Positions 14,093 to 20,870 of a stretch of 20,870 nucleotides of DNA are shown here, piece by piece. Position numbers and translations under genes: made by a program. The stretch's first letter is position 1; each line of letters opens with the position of its first letter. The stretch comes from Gammaproteobacteria bacterium (GTDB lineage: Bacteria > Pseudomonadota > Gammaproteobacteria > Granulosicoccales > Granulosicoccaceae), in assembly GCA_003511825.1 (NCBI GenBank), contig DOIU01000143.1, positions 1-20,870 of the forward strand, read 5' to 3'. The notes beneath the pieces are model-generated. The model did no database searches. It worked only from the letters and a program-made list of their open reading frames with translations, and had not been told where the DNA came from.

Positions 14093-15454
14093 CTAATCAA
14101 GCAGATCCAGTGCCTCTGCGAGTCGGTTGACGCCCGTGACCTTCAAGCCAGGTATCGGCTTACGCGGTAGATTGGCATGTGGCACAATGGCCGTCTCAAA
14201 GCCGTGTTTGGCGGCTTCTTGTAAGCGTTCTTCGCCATTGGACACGGGGCGCACTTCCCCCGCTAAGCCAACTTCGCCGAACACGATCAGGTTGGCGTCG
14301 AGGGGGCGGTCGCGAAATGACGATAAGGTCGCAAATATGGTGGCGAGATCAGCGGCGGTTTCAGAGATGCGCATGCCGCCCACCACATTTAAATACACGT
14401 CTTGATCAAACATGGCGATACCCGCATGTCGGTGCAGCACCGCCAATAGCATGGAGAGACGGTTTTGTTCCAAGCCGAGCGTCACCCGGCGAGGATTGCC
14501 GAGATGGCTCTCGGCCACCAGTGCTTGCGCTTCAACCAAAATGGAACGCGTCCCTTCCCGCGTAACCATAATGACACTGCCTGATACGGGCTGTGGGTGT
14601 CGTGACAGAAAGATTGCGGAAGGGTTGCTGACGACCTGGAGGCCTTTCTCACCCATGGCGAACACGCCGAGTTCATTCACCGCACCAAAGCGGTTTTTGA
14701 CGGCACGAATCACGCGATAGCGGCTACTGGGGTCGCCTTCAAAATAGAGCACGGTGTCGACCATGTGCTCCAGCACCCTCGGACCCGCGAGTGCGCCTTC
14801 CTTGGTGACATGGCCGACGACAAACAGCGCTGTGCCGGTTTGTTTGGCAAATCGCACCAAGCGTGCGGAACTCTCGCGGACCTGACTGACTGAGCCCGGG
14901 GCTGATTGCAGCGTCTCGGTGTATATGGTCTGGATCGAGTCAATGACCATGATTTGCGGCTTTTCTTGCGCCGCAAGGGCGATCACTTTCTCGACACAGG
15001 TTTCTGTCAATAGACGCAGGTCTTGCTCAGGGAGGTTCAGGCGCCGGGCGCGCAGGATGACTTGTTGCAGGGACTCCTCACCCGTGACGTAAAGCGTTTT
15101 GTTCGCCGCGCTAAGATTGGCCAGACATTGCAGCAACAAGGTCGATTTGCCAATACCGGGGTCACCACCCAGTAAGGTCACCGAGCCGTAGACAAGGCCG
15201 CCGCCTAGTACCCGATCGAGTTCGCTGAGACGGGTTGTGGTGCGAGGTTCTTCTTGCAGTGTGATGTCGCTGGCAGACGTAATCGCAGACTCACCCGCGT
15301 AGCCGGCAAAGCGTGAGCCTGTGTCTGCTTTTTGCGTGGGGGCTGCAGCTTCCTCCAGGCAATTCCATTCGCCGCAATCAGCGCACTGCCCGCTCCATTT
15401 GGGGAAGCGTGCACCGCATTCCCGGCACAGGTATTCAACACGGACTTTTGCCAT
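14093..15454 (-). CDS. radA: DNA repair protein RadA
   Basis: RadA (Sms) is a DnaB-like ATPase that promotes branch migration in recombinational repair. The 453-aa protein has an N-terminal C4 zinc finger (Cys10, Cys13, Cys24, Cys27: CRECGARFPKWSGQCADCGE), a RecA-like ATPase domain with Walker A GGDPGIGKST (96-105) and Walker B IMVIDSIQT, the RadA signature KNRFG (253-257), and a C-terminal Lon-protease-like domain (from ~290) without the need for proteolysis. It starts 8 bases after the corB-type stop codon on the same strand, so the two are probably one transcript. The 177-base gap after it separates it from xseB. Confidence 0.96.
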   Translation of the reverse strand: MAKVRVEYLCRECGARFPKWSGQCADCGEWNCLEEAAAPTQKADTGSRFAGYAGESAITSASDITLQEEPRTTTRLSELDRVLGGGLVYGSVTLLGGDPGIGKSTLLLQCLANLSAANKTLYVTGEESLQQVILRARRLNLPEQDLRLLTETCVEKVIALAAQEKPQIMVIDSIQTIYTETLQSAPGSVSQVRESSARLVRFAKQTGTALFVVGHVTKEGALAGPRVLEHMVDTVLYFEGDPSSRYRVIRAVKNRFGAVNELGVFAMGEKGLQVVSNPSAIFLSRHPQPVSGSVIMVTREGTRSILVEAQALVAESHLGNPRRVTLGLEQNRLSMLLAVLHRHAGIAMFDQDVYLNVVGGMRISETAADLATIFATLSSFRDRPLDANLIVFGEVGLAGEVRPVSNGEERLQEAAKHGFETAIVPHANLPRKPIPGLKVTGVNRLAEALDLLD

Positions 15455-15462
15455 GACAGTGC

Positions 15463-16770
15463 TCAGCCCGGCGATGTGTCGATGAGCGGGGCATCACCTT
15501 GGGGTCTATCGAGGGTGGCGCTAGGGAGGATCTTGACGTCTTGCACCATATTATCCTCGACACGAACAATCTCCAGTGCGCCATCCTCCATCGGGATCAA
15601 CGTACCCGCTTCGGGGATTTCTTCGAGCTTTTCGAGGATAACGCCATTTAGGGTTTTGGGGCCATTGACTGACAGATTCCATCCCAGCAAGCGATTGAGT
15701 TGTCGAACCGGTGTGCTGCCTAGTGCGAGGCATGTGCCGTCCGCCTGTGGGCGAATGTCGAGGTCGGTGGCAGGGTCTGTGGTGAACTCGCCGACGATTT
15801 CTTCCAGGATATCTTCGAGCGTGACCAGGCCGAGAATGTCGCCATACTCGTCCACCACCAGGCCGATGCGGCGTTTTTGGCTCTGGAAATTCAGTAACTG
15901 GACCGTCAGCGGCGTGTTCTCAGGAATGAAATAGGTGTTGCGAATGCGCGACTCTAGATGTTCGCGTTGTATTTCTTCTTGGCGCAATACGTCGAGCATC
16001 TTGCGCAAATAGATAAAGCCGACGACGTTGTCGATGCTCTCCCGATACACTGGCAAGCGGCTGTGCTTGCTGCTGGCGATTTGCTGCATGATGTCGCCCC
16101 AGTCATCGTCTAAGTCAATGCCGATGATGTCGTTGCGCGGGATCATGATGTCATTGACGGTGACATTTTCCAGGTCGAGGATGTTAACCAGCATTTCTTG
16201 GTGGCTGTCTGGGATCAAGGCACCGGCTTCATTGACGACAGTGCGCAGCTCTTCACGGCTGAGGTTTTCGCCGGCGCCTGCGGAGTCCGTTGATATCCGC
16301 ATCAACCAGAACAATTGACGGGTAATCACGTTCACAACAAATACCAGCGGATACAGCACCTTGAGCAAGGGGGTGTAAATCCGGGCAGCGAAAAACGCGA
16401 TTGGCTCGGGTTTGATGGTCGCCAGTGTCTTGGGCGTGACTTCGGCAAAGACTAAGATCACCAGCGTCAAGATGCCTGTCGCGATGGCGATGCCCGCCTC
16501 ACCCAAGAGGCGCAGGGCAATGACGGTCGCAATAGCAGATGCGAGGATGTTGACAAAGTTATTGCCCAGTAAGATCAGACCGATCAGCTTGTCGGGTTTT
16601 TCGAGTAGGCGCGAGGCGAGGATAGCACCCCGATTGCCACTCTTGGCCAAGTGCCGCAATCGATAGCGGTTTAGCGTCATGAGAGCGGTTTCGGAACCGG
16701 AAAAGAAGCCCGACATGAGGATGAGCGCGGCCAATATGCCAAACAGCATACTGATAGGGAGTGTGTTCAA
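15463..16770 (-). CDS. corB: CNNM/CorB family inner-membrane protein (HlyC/CorC family, YfjD-like)
   Basis: This 435-aa protein closely resembles E. coli YfjD/CorB. Residues 1-~150 form the DUF21/CNNM membrane domain (ILAALILMSGFFSGSETALM, then NNFVNILASAIATVIAL and FAEVTPKTLA), followed by a pair of CBS domains (~200-325; IMIPRNDIIGIDLDDDW, GLVVDEYGDILGLVTLEDILEEIVGEF) and a CorC_HlyC transporter-associated domain (~345-425). CNNM proteins are linked to magnesium or other cation export; role here is inferred. The likely start is TTG 16770, which gives the same distance to SGSET as in E. coli; ATG 16749 is the alternative. Neither has a clear ribosome site. A good promoter lies upstream, and radA follows after 8 bases. 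Confidence 0.92.
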   Translation of the reverse strand: MNTLPISMLFGILAALILMSGFFSGSETALMTLNRYRLRHLAKSGNRGAILASRLLEKPDKLIGLILLGNNFVNILASAIATVIALRLLGEAGIAIATGILTLVILVFAEVTPKTLATIKPEPIAFFAARIYTPLLKVLYPLVFVVNVITRQLFWLMRISTDSAGAGENLSREELRTVVNEAGALIPDSHQEMLVNILDLENVTVNDIMIPRNDIIGIDLDDDWGDIMQQIASSKHSRLPVYRESIDNVVGFIYLRKMLDVLRQEEIQREHLESRIRNTYFIPENTPLTVQLLNFQSQKRRIGLVVDEYGDILGLVTLEDILEEIVGEFTTDPATDLDIRPQADGTCLALGSTPVRQLNRLLGWNLSVNGPKTLNGVILEKLEEIPEAGTLIPMEDGALEIVRVEDNMVQDVKILPSATLDRPQGDAPLIDTSPG

Positions 16771-16809
16771 GTAGGGTCAGATCCGTTTATCAATGACATG
16801 TTGCGCATA

Positions 16810-16836
16810 ACTATAGCTTCATGTCTTCAGTGTCAA
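16810..16836 (-). promoter_or_regulatory. Candidate sigma-70 promoter of corB-radA
   Basis: A perfect -35 TTGACA (16831-16836) and TATAGT (16810-16815) on the minus strand, with a rather short 15-base spacer, lie 40 bases upstream of the corB-type start. Confidence 0.5.
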
Positions 16837-16846
16837 GCGAGAAGAC

Positions 16847-17656
16847 TTAAGCGACTGCAGTTTCCAACATCACGAACTCAAGCACAAACTTACTGCCGAA
16901 ATACGCCAGTATCAATAATCCAAAAGCGAACATCGTCCACTTAACGGCCCGTTTGCCTCGCCAACCGTAGCGCCAGCGCCCATACAGTAAGGTGCCGAAT
17001 AAAAACCATGCGCCAATGGATAGCAAGGTTTTATGCACCAGATGTTGGGCAAACATGTCATCGAGAAAAATAAATCCGCTGATGAGCGACAAGCTGAGCA
17101 GAATAAAGCCTGCTGTCAGCATGCTGAAGAGCAGGCTTTCCATGGTGTTTAGCGGAGGCAGAGATTGAATAAAGCCGCCGGGTCGATGGTTGTGAAGGTG
17201 GTGCGCCTGGACGGAGACCACCATTGCTTGGAGTGCAGCGAGGCCCAACAAGCCGTATGCCGTGATTGAGAAAAATACGTGTGACTGAACCTCTAGGTCG
17301 ATAGAGATCTCAGCCGGCTGGTACAGCGACGATGAGAACACGGTCAACGCGGCGATAGGTAGCACTACGATGCCGAGGTTTTCAACCGGTTGGCGAATCG
17401 CAAACAGCAGCAGAATGATACACATCAGGCCGGCGACCAGTGACAGAGCATTGATGATGTTCAGGTCGAGCGCATTGGGCATAACGATATTGCGAAACAA
17501 CAAGACAGCGTGAACGCAGACGCCCAGCAGTGATGGGAGTAGAATGAGCCACTTGCGATGGATGTTTTGGCCACGTTTCATGGCTCTGAACAACACCGTG
17601 GCTGGAATCAGATATAATACTGCGGAGGATGCTCCCAGTACTTCAGAGGAAATCAC
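16847..17656 (-). CDS. ypjD: Cytochrome c assembly (CcsA/HemX-like) family inner-membrane protein YpjD
   Basis: The 269-aa product is almost all membrane segments (about eight), with the loop and helix pattern of the cytochrome c assembly (CcsA) family and E. coli YpjD: LYLIPATVLFRAM, HVFFSITAYGLLGLAALQAM and HKTLLSIGAWFLFGTLLYGRWRYGWRGKRAVKW are recognisable. The conserved His residues in the HVFFSI and HKTLLS segments are where related proteins bind heme. E. coli YpjD (also called CorE) has been linked to cation efflux with CorB, and the neighbour here is indeed a CorB-type gene. The start is GTG 17656 with AAGG about 10 bases upstream; no ATG gives a full-length product. It is divergent from ffh with a 234-base gap, the standard gammaproteobacterial arrangement. 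Confidence 0.9.
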   Translation of the reverse strand: MISSEVLGASSAVLYLIPATVLFRAMKRGQNIHRKWLILLPSLLGVCVHAVLLFRNIVMPNALDLNIINALSLVAGLMCIILLLFAIRQPVENLGIVVLPIAALTVFSSSLYQPAEISIDLEVQSHVFFSITAYGLLGLAALQAMVVSVQAHHLHNHRPGGFIQSLPPLNTMESLLFSMLTAGFILLSLSLISGFIFLDDMFAQHLVHKTLLSIGAWFLFGTLLYGRWRYGWRGKRAVKWTMFAFGLLILAYFGSKFVLEFVMLETAVA

Positions 17657-17780
17657 GTGTGCATGCCTTGTCGGTGCGCCTTCGGCGCTCAGTTAAAGGA
17701 TAAGGATAGCGTATCGGGAAGAAGACTTGCATCGCTTTTACTCATCCTGCACATTCCGGTGCCGCGGGCAGAGTCTCTAT

Positions 17781-17799
17781 TGTAACGAGAATCATTCGC
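17781..17799. promoter_or_regulatory. Fur-box-like sequence in the ypjD/ffh gap
   Basis: The 19 bases match the classic Fur consensus at 13 positions (counted by hand), with an unbroken core AATCATT. It lies right next to the predicted -35 of ffh and overlaps a TACAAT facing ypjD. Fur control of either gene is only a hypothesis. Confidence 0.3.
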
Positions 17800-17800
17800 T

Positions 17801-17829
17801 TTTACAGGGTGGATTGTCCACTCTTTATA
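17801..17829 (+). promoter_or_regulatory. Candidate promoter of ffh
   Basis: TTTACA (17801-17806), a 17-base spacer and TTTATA (17824-17829) lie about 60 bases upstream of the ffh ATG. Confidence 0.45.
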
Positions 17830-17890
17830 TACAATTGCAATTGATGTCGCGTAACCGCGCGGCAGGACAGTTTTTGGGTAAGTCAAAATC

Positions 17891-19249
17891 ATGTTTCAGT
17901 CATTAAGTGAGCGTCTTGGGTCAACCATCAAAAACCTGCGTGGTCAGGGGCGTCTGACCGAGCAAAATATCAAAGACACGCTGCGTGAAGTACGCATGGC
18001 GCTACTCGAGGCAGATGTGGCTTTGCCCGTGGTCAAGCAGCTGATCGATCAAGTGCGCGAAAAGGGGCTGGGCCAAGAAGTGCTCGGGAGCCTCTCGCCA
18101 GGGCAGGCTTTGGTCAAGGTGGTCAACGATGAGCTGATCGCGGTGATGGGGGAGACGGCTGAGCCCTTGAACCTCAGCACCCAGCCGCCCGCGATTGTGC
18201 TGATGGCAGGCCTCCAGGGGGCGGGTAAAACCACCACGGTTGGTAAGCTCGCCCGTCGCCTCAAGGAGCGGGATAAGAAAAAGGTCATGGTGGTCAGCTG
18301 TGACGTCTACCGACCCGCGGCGATCGAGCAGTTGAAAACGCTGGCGGCTGAAGTTGGCGTCGAATTTTTCGCCAGTGATGGTGGCGAAAAGCCGGCCGAT
18401 ATTGCGGAACGTGCCGTCGCCGCAGCCAAGCAGCAGTTTATTGATGTGCTCTTGGTTGATACGGCCGGCCGTCTTGCAATTGATGAGGCCATGATGGCGG
18501 AGATTCGCGAGCTCAACGCAGCGTTGAATCCGATTGAAACCCTGTTTGTCGTGGACAGCATGACTGGCCAAGACGCGGCTAACACTGCCCGAGCGTTTGG
18601 TGATGCGCTGCCACTGACGGGTGTTGTGCTTACTAAGACTGATGGTGACGCGCGCGGTGGCGCGGCGTTGTCTGTGCGCATGATCACTGGGCAGCCGATT
18701 AAATTCATCGGCTCCGGTGAGAAGTCAGACGCCTTGGAGATGTTTCATCCGGATCGGATCGCCTCGCGCATTCTCGGTATGGGCGATGTGGTCAGCTTGG
18801 TCGAGGAAGTGACGGCCAAGGTCGATCAAGACAAAGCGCAGAAGCTGGCGAAGAAGATCAAGAAAGGCCGTACCTTTGATATGAATGATTTGCGCGATCA
18901 GATGGAGCAGATGATGCAAATGGGTGGGATCGGCAGCTTGCTGGATAAAATGCCGGGCGCTGCCAATCTGCCGGAGGCTGTTAAAGCACAGGCTGATGAC
19001 AAGCAGTTTTCTCGTATGGTCGCAATTATCAATTCCATGACGCCTCAGGAACGAAAGTTTCCTGCCGTCATTAAGGGGTCGCGACGCAAGCGCATCGCCG
19101 CAGGATCGGGTACGCAGGTGCAAGATGTCAATCGTCTGCTCAAACAGCATGCGCAAATGAGCAAAATGATGAAGAAGATGTCGGGCGGTGGCATGGCTAA
19201 GATGATGCGCGGTCTCAAAGGGCGTATGCCGCCTGGCATGGGGTTTTGA
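17891..19249 (+). CDS. ffh: Signal recognition particle protein Ffh
   Basis: Ffh is the GTPase subunit of the signal recognition particle; with 4.5S RNA it binds signal sequences of membrane proteins on the ribosome and delivers them to FtsY at the inner membrane. The 452-aa length is normal. Seen in order are the N domain, the P-loop GLQGAGKTTTVGKLA (107-121), the insertion-box region DVYRPAAIEQL, DTAGRL (190-195), TKTDGDARGG (248-257), and a methionine-rich M domain (~325-452) with GIGSLLDKMPG and the RNA-binding segment RKRIAAGSGTQVQDVNRLL. The C-terminus KGRMPPGMGF is typical. It is followed by rpsP-rimM-trmD as in many gammaproteobacteria, and divergent from ypjD. Confidence 0.97.
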   Translation: MFQSLSERLGSTIKNLRGQGRLTEQNIKDTLREVRMALLEADVALPVVKQLIDQVREKGLGQEVLGSLSPGQALVKVVNDELIAVMGETAEPLNLSTQPPAIVLMAGLQGAGKTTTVGKLARRLKERDKKKVMVVSCDVYRPAAIEQLKTLAAEVGVEFFASDGGEKPADIAERAVAAAKQQFIDVLLVDTAGRLAIDEAMMAEIRELNAALNPIETLFVVDSMTGQDAANTARAFGDALPLTGVVLTKTDGDARGGAALSVRMITGQPIKFIGSGEKSDALEMFHPDRIASRILGMGDVVSLVEEVTAKVDQDKAQKLAKKIKKGRTFDMNDLRDQMEQMMQMGGIGSLLDKMPGAANLPEAVKAQADDKQFSRMVAIINSMTPQERKFPAVIKGSRRKRIAAGSGTQVQDVNRLLKQHAQMSKMMKKMSGGGMAKMMRGLKGRMPPGMGF

Positions 19250-19261
19250 GTTTTTTATAAA

Positions 19262-19287
19262 AAAGCCTGAATCGCGCTTTATTTTTT
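19262..19287 (+). terminator. Possible weak terminator of ffh
   Basis: AAAGC (19262-19266) can pair with GCTTT (19276-19280), and six T follow after an A. The stem is short and AT-rich, so strength is doubtful. It overlaps the predicted rpsP -35. Confidence 0.35.
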
Positions 19288-19305
19288 CCTCCAGTTGGGT
19301 AAAAT
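19278..19305 (+). promoter_or_regulatory. Candidate promoter of rpsP-rimM-trmD
   Basis: TTTATT (19278-19283), a 16-base spacer and TAAAAT (19300-19305) are followed by TGCTCG, giving a start near 19312. The leader to the rpsP ATG would be about 85 bases. Confidence 0.45.
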
Positions 19306-19319
19306 TGCTCGTTTTGGTG

Positions 19320-19341
19320 CGCCCAGTGTCGGGCGTTTTTT
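19320..19341 (+). terminator. Terminator-like hairpin in the rpsP leader (possible attenuator)
   Basis: CGCCC (19320-19324) and GGGCG (19331-19335) pair around a 6-base loop and are followed at once by six T. This has the form of an intrinsic terminator. It lies downstream of the predicted rpsP promoter and upstream of the rpsP ATG, so it would cut the leader transcript unless read through. Confidence 0.65.
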
Positions 19342-19395
19342 GTCTGTAGTCAGATTATTAATGGCTCAATCGTCTTAAAAGAGCGGGTATTTTTC

Positions 19396-19659
19396 ATGGT
19401 AACCATTCGTCTTTCACGTGGTGGCGCAAAAAAGCAGCCATTCTACCGTGTTGTAGTCACGGACAGCCGCAACCGTCGTGACGGGCGGTATCTGGAGCGG
19501 GTAGGTTTCTTTAACCCGGTTGCTCGTGGCAATGATCCTGAGCTGCTGCTGGAGCTTGAGCGCATTGACCATTGGGTGGGTCACGGCGCGCAAATGAGCG
19601 AGCGTGTCAGTAAATTGGTTAAAGCGTATCGTAAGCAGCAGGCGGCCAGCGCCGCTTAG
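19396..19659 (+). CDS. rpsP: 30S ribosomal protein S16
   Basis: S16 is a primary-binding protein of the small ribosomal subunit, important for 30S assembly. The 87-aa length is normal for proteobacteria. The start MVTIRLSRGGAKKQPFYRVV, the segment SRNRRDGRYLERVGFFNP and the ERIDHWVGHGAQMSERVSKL stretch are all diagnostic. GAGCGGG serves as ribosome site. It is the first gene of the rpsP-rimM-trmD operon, preceded by a terminator-like hairpin that may tune its expression. Confidence 0.97.
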   Translation: MVTIRLSRGGAKKQPFYRVVVTDSRNRRDGRYLERVGFFNPVARGNDPELLLELERIDHWVGHGAQMSERVSKLVKAYRKQQAASAA

Positions 19660-19697
19660 CATAGTGCCGTCGGAGCGAGTATCGGTAGGATGGCGCC

Positions 19698-20207
19698 GTG
19701 TCGGATGACGACACGCTAATCCCGCTGGGTAAGATCTCCGGTGTGTTTGGCCTTCAGGGTTGGGTTAAGGTGTGCTCTGATACCGATCCCCGAGAAGGCA
19801 TTGTTCGTTACCGGCAGTGGGTGCTGGAGCAGGGTGCTGACCAGAAAACGCTGCGTGTAGAGCAGGGTAAACGCCACGGAAAAGGTGTGATTGCCAAGCT
19901 GGATGGAATCGCTGATCGAGATGCGGCGGAATCCTTGGTAGGAAGCCGCATTGCAGTGAGGCGTGCAGACCTGCCCCAGCTGGCTGACGACGAATATTAT
20001 TGGTCAGACTTGATCGGTATTCAGGTTGAGACGGTTGCCGGCGTTGCGCTCGGAACCGTGAAGTCTTTGTTCGCAACGGGCGCCAATGATGTGATTGTTG
20101 TTGATGGTGACCGCGAGCGGTTGATTCCCTGGATTCAAGGACAAGTCATTAAACAGATAGACCTGGACCAGCGTCGCATGGAGGTGGACTGGGATCCGGA
20201 TTTTTAG
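19698..20207 (+). CDS. rimM: Ribosome maturation factor RimM
   Basis: RimM binds S19 and helps 16S rRNA processing and 30S head assembly. The 169-aa protein has the N-terminal RimM barrel (LIPLGKISGVFGLQGWVKV, with RVEQGKRHGKGVIAKLDGI and AESLVGSRIAVRR) and the C-terminal PRC-barrel domain beginning DDEYYWSDLIG and ending LIPWIQGQVIKQIDLDQRRMEVDW. The start is GTG 19698, with AGGA 8 bases upstream. It lies 38 bases after rpsP and 8 bases ahead of trmD. Confidence 0.96.
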   Translation: MSDDDTLIPLGKISGVFGLQGWVKVCSDTDPREGIVRYRQWVLEQGADQKTLRVEQGKRHGKGVIAKLDGIADRDAAESLVGSRIAVRRADLPQLADDEYYWSDLIGIQVETVAGVALGTVKSLFATGANDVIVVDGDRERLIPWIQGQVIKQIDLDQRRMEVDWDPDF

Positions 20208-20215
20208 GTGGTCAG

Positions 20216-20870
20216 ATGCATATTATCGTCATCACCTTGTTTCCGGAATTGGTGCAAAGCATTTTGTCAGCGGGTATACCGCGTAAGGCCTCAGAAATGG
20301 GGCGGCTATCGCTGACGACCATCAATCCGCGTGATTTTGCGGATGATGCGCGCCGAACGGTGGATGACCGCCCCTACGGTGGCGGGCCTGGCATGGTCAT
20401 GATGGTTGCGCCGTTGCAGCGCGCGATTCATGCCGCAAAAGCTCAGGCGCCTGGTGCTCGCGTGGTGTATCTCAGTCCGCAGGGGCAGCCTCTGGTGCAG
20501 AAAACTGTTGAGGCGATGGCCACAAAAACCGAGGCCATCATCTTGCTCGCCGGGCGTTATGAGGGTGTTGATGAGCGCTTGATTGAGCAGGAAGTGGATG
20601 CCGAAGTCTCCATCGGTGATTATGTGCTCAGCGGCGGAGAATTGGGTGCGATGGTGGTGGTGGATGCCATCAGCCGATTGTTGCCGGGTGTTTTGGGTCA
20701 TGCGGATTCAGCGGCGCAAGATTCTTTCAGCGATGGTTTACTGGATTGCCCGCACTACACGCGTCCGGAAGACTACGCCGATCAACGCGTGCCGCAGGTG
20801 CTCTTAAGCGGAGACCATGCTGCGATCGCGAGGTGGCGTCGTCAGCAGGCTTTGGGTAGAACTTGGCGAA
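20216..20870 (+). CDS. trmD: tRNA (guanine-N1)-methyltransferase TrmD, C-terminal end cut by window edge
   Basis: TrmD methylates G37 of certain tRNAs (m1G37) with S-adenosylmethionine, preventing frameshifts. 218 codons are visible from ATG 20216 and the frame is open at the right edge; the usual length is ~250 aa, so roughly 30-40 residues are missing. The start MHIIVITLFPEL and the segment DDRPYGGGPGMVMMVAPLQ are typical, as are the trefoil-knot segments VVYLSPQGQPL, LLAGRYEGVDERLIE and VSIGDYVLSGGELGAMVVVDA, and PHYTRPEDY near the end. AGGTGGTCAG just upstream acts as ribosome site. rplS would be expected next, outside the window. Confidence 0.96.
   Translation, partial: MHIIVITLFPELVQSILSAGIPRKASEMGRLSLTTINPRDFADDARRTVDDRPYGGGPGMVMMVAPLQRAIHAAKAQAPGARVVYLSPQGQPLVQKTVEAMATKTEAIILLAGRYEGVDERLIEQEVDAEVSIGDYVLSGGELGAMVVVDAISRLLPGVLGHADSAAQDSFSDGLLDCPHYTRPEDYADQRVPQVLLSGDHAAIARWRRQQALGRTWR

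Noticed and set aside
17671..17692. Riboswitch or attenuator ahead of ypjD (GCGCC/GGCGC hairpin)
   Set aside because: Just 5 bp with a 3-base loop, no T-tract and no further structure.
17689..17892. 67-codon minus-strand open frame in the ypjD/ffh gap
   Set aside because: It covers promoters of both genes and overlaps the ffh start; the protein looks random.
1..20870. CRISPR array, tRNA, rRNA, insertion sequence or phage genes
   Set aside because: No regularly spaced repeats, cloverleaf-type sequences, transposase motifs or terminal repeats were seen on either strand.

Overview
The window reads as a chromosomal segment of a gammaproteobacterium, possibly marine; genus and species cannot be told from it. 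The evidence is gene order: ypjD and a corB/yfjD-type gene lie divergent to ffh, followed by rpsP-rimM-trmD, and xseB-ispA-dxs form another familiar cluster. No rRNA, tRNA, CRISPR array, insertion sequence, prophage or integrase was found. Base composition and gene style look uniform, so this is mostly core genome with a few accessory genes. Several genes appear to use GTG or TTG starts.

Left part (1-4.5 kb): the 5' part of an exported selenium-binding-protein/methanethiol oxidase gene runs off the left edge. It is divergent from a GlxA-type AraC regulator, and the shared promoter region holds a nested inverted repeat that is a good operator candidate. Next come a secreted GlcG/HbpS-like protein, a membrane-anchored N-acetylmuramoyl-L-alanine amidase, and a Cys/Met-metabolism PLP enzyme of an unusual subfamily. 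Middle (4.6-9.8 kb): typA/bipA with its own terminator, a HugZ-like flavin split-barrel protein, an unrecognised 96-aa protein, a 450-bp stretch without a gene that looks like a structured leader, two overlapping Slp-family outer-membrane lipoprotein genes, and a secreted trypsin-like protease.

Right-middle (9.9-16.8 kb, all minus strand): a likely xseB-ispA-dxs-folE2 transcription unit (isoprenoid precursor synthesis plus GTP cyclohydrolase IB), and a corB-radA pair upstream of it. Right end (16.8-20.87 kb): ypjD on the minus strand, then on the plus strand ffh and the rpsP-rimM-trmD operon, with trmD cut by the right edge. The rpsP leader has a promoter followed closely by a terminator-like hairpin.

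I found no clear new multi-gene system. The most worthwhile leads are the operator-like repeat between the methanethiol oxidase gene and glxA-type regulator, the two look-alike 30-nt hairpins in convergent gaps, the Phe-for-Tyr change in the PLP enzyme, the hairpin over the amidase start codon, and the rpsP leader hairpin. All promoter, operator and hairpin calls were made by eye and are unverified.
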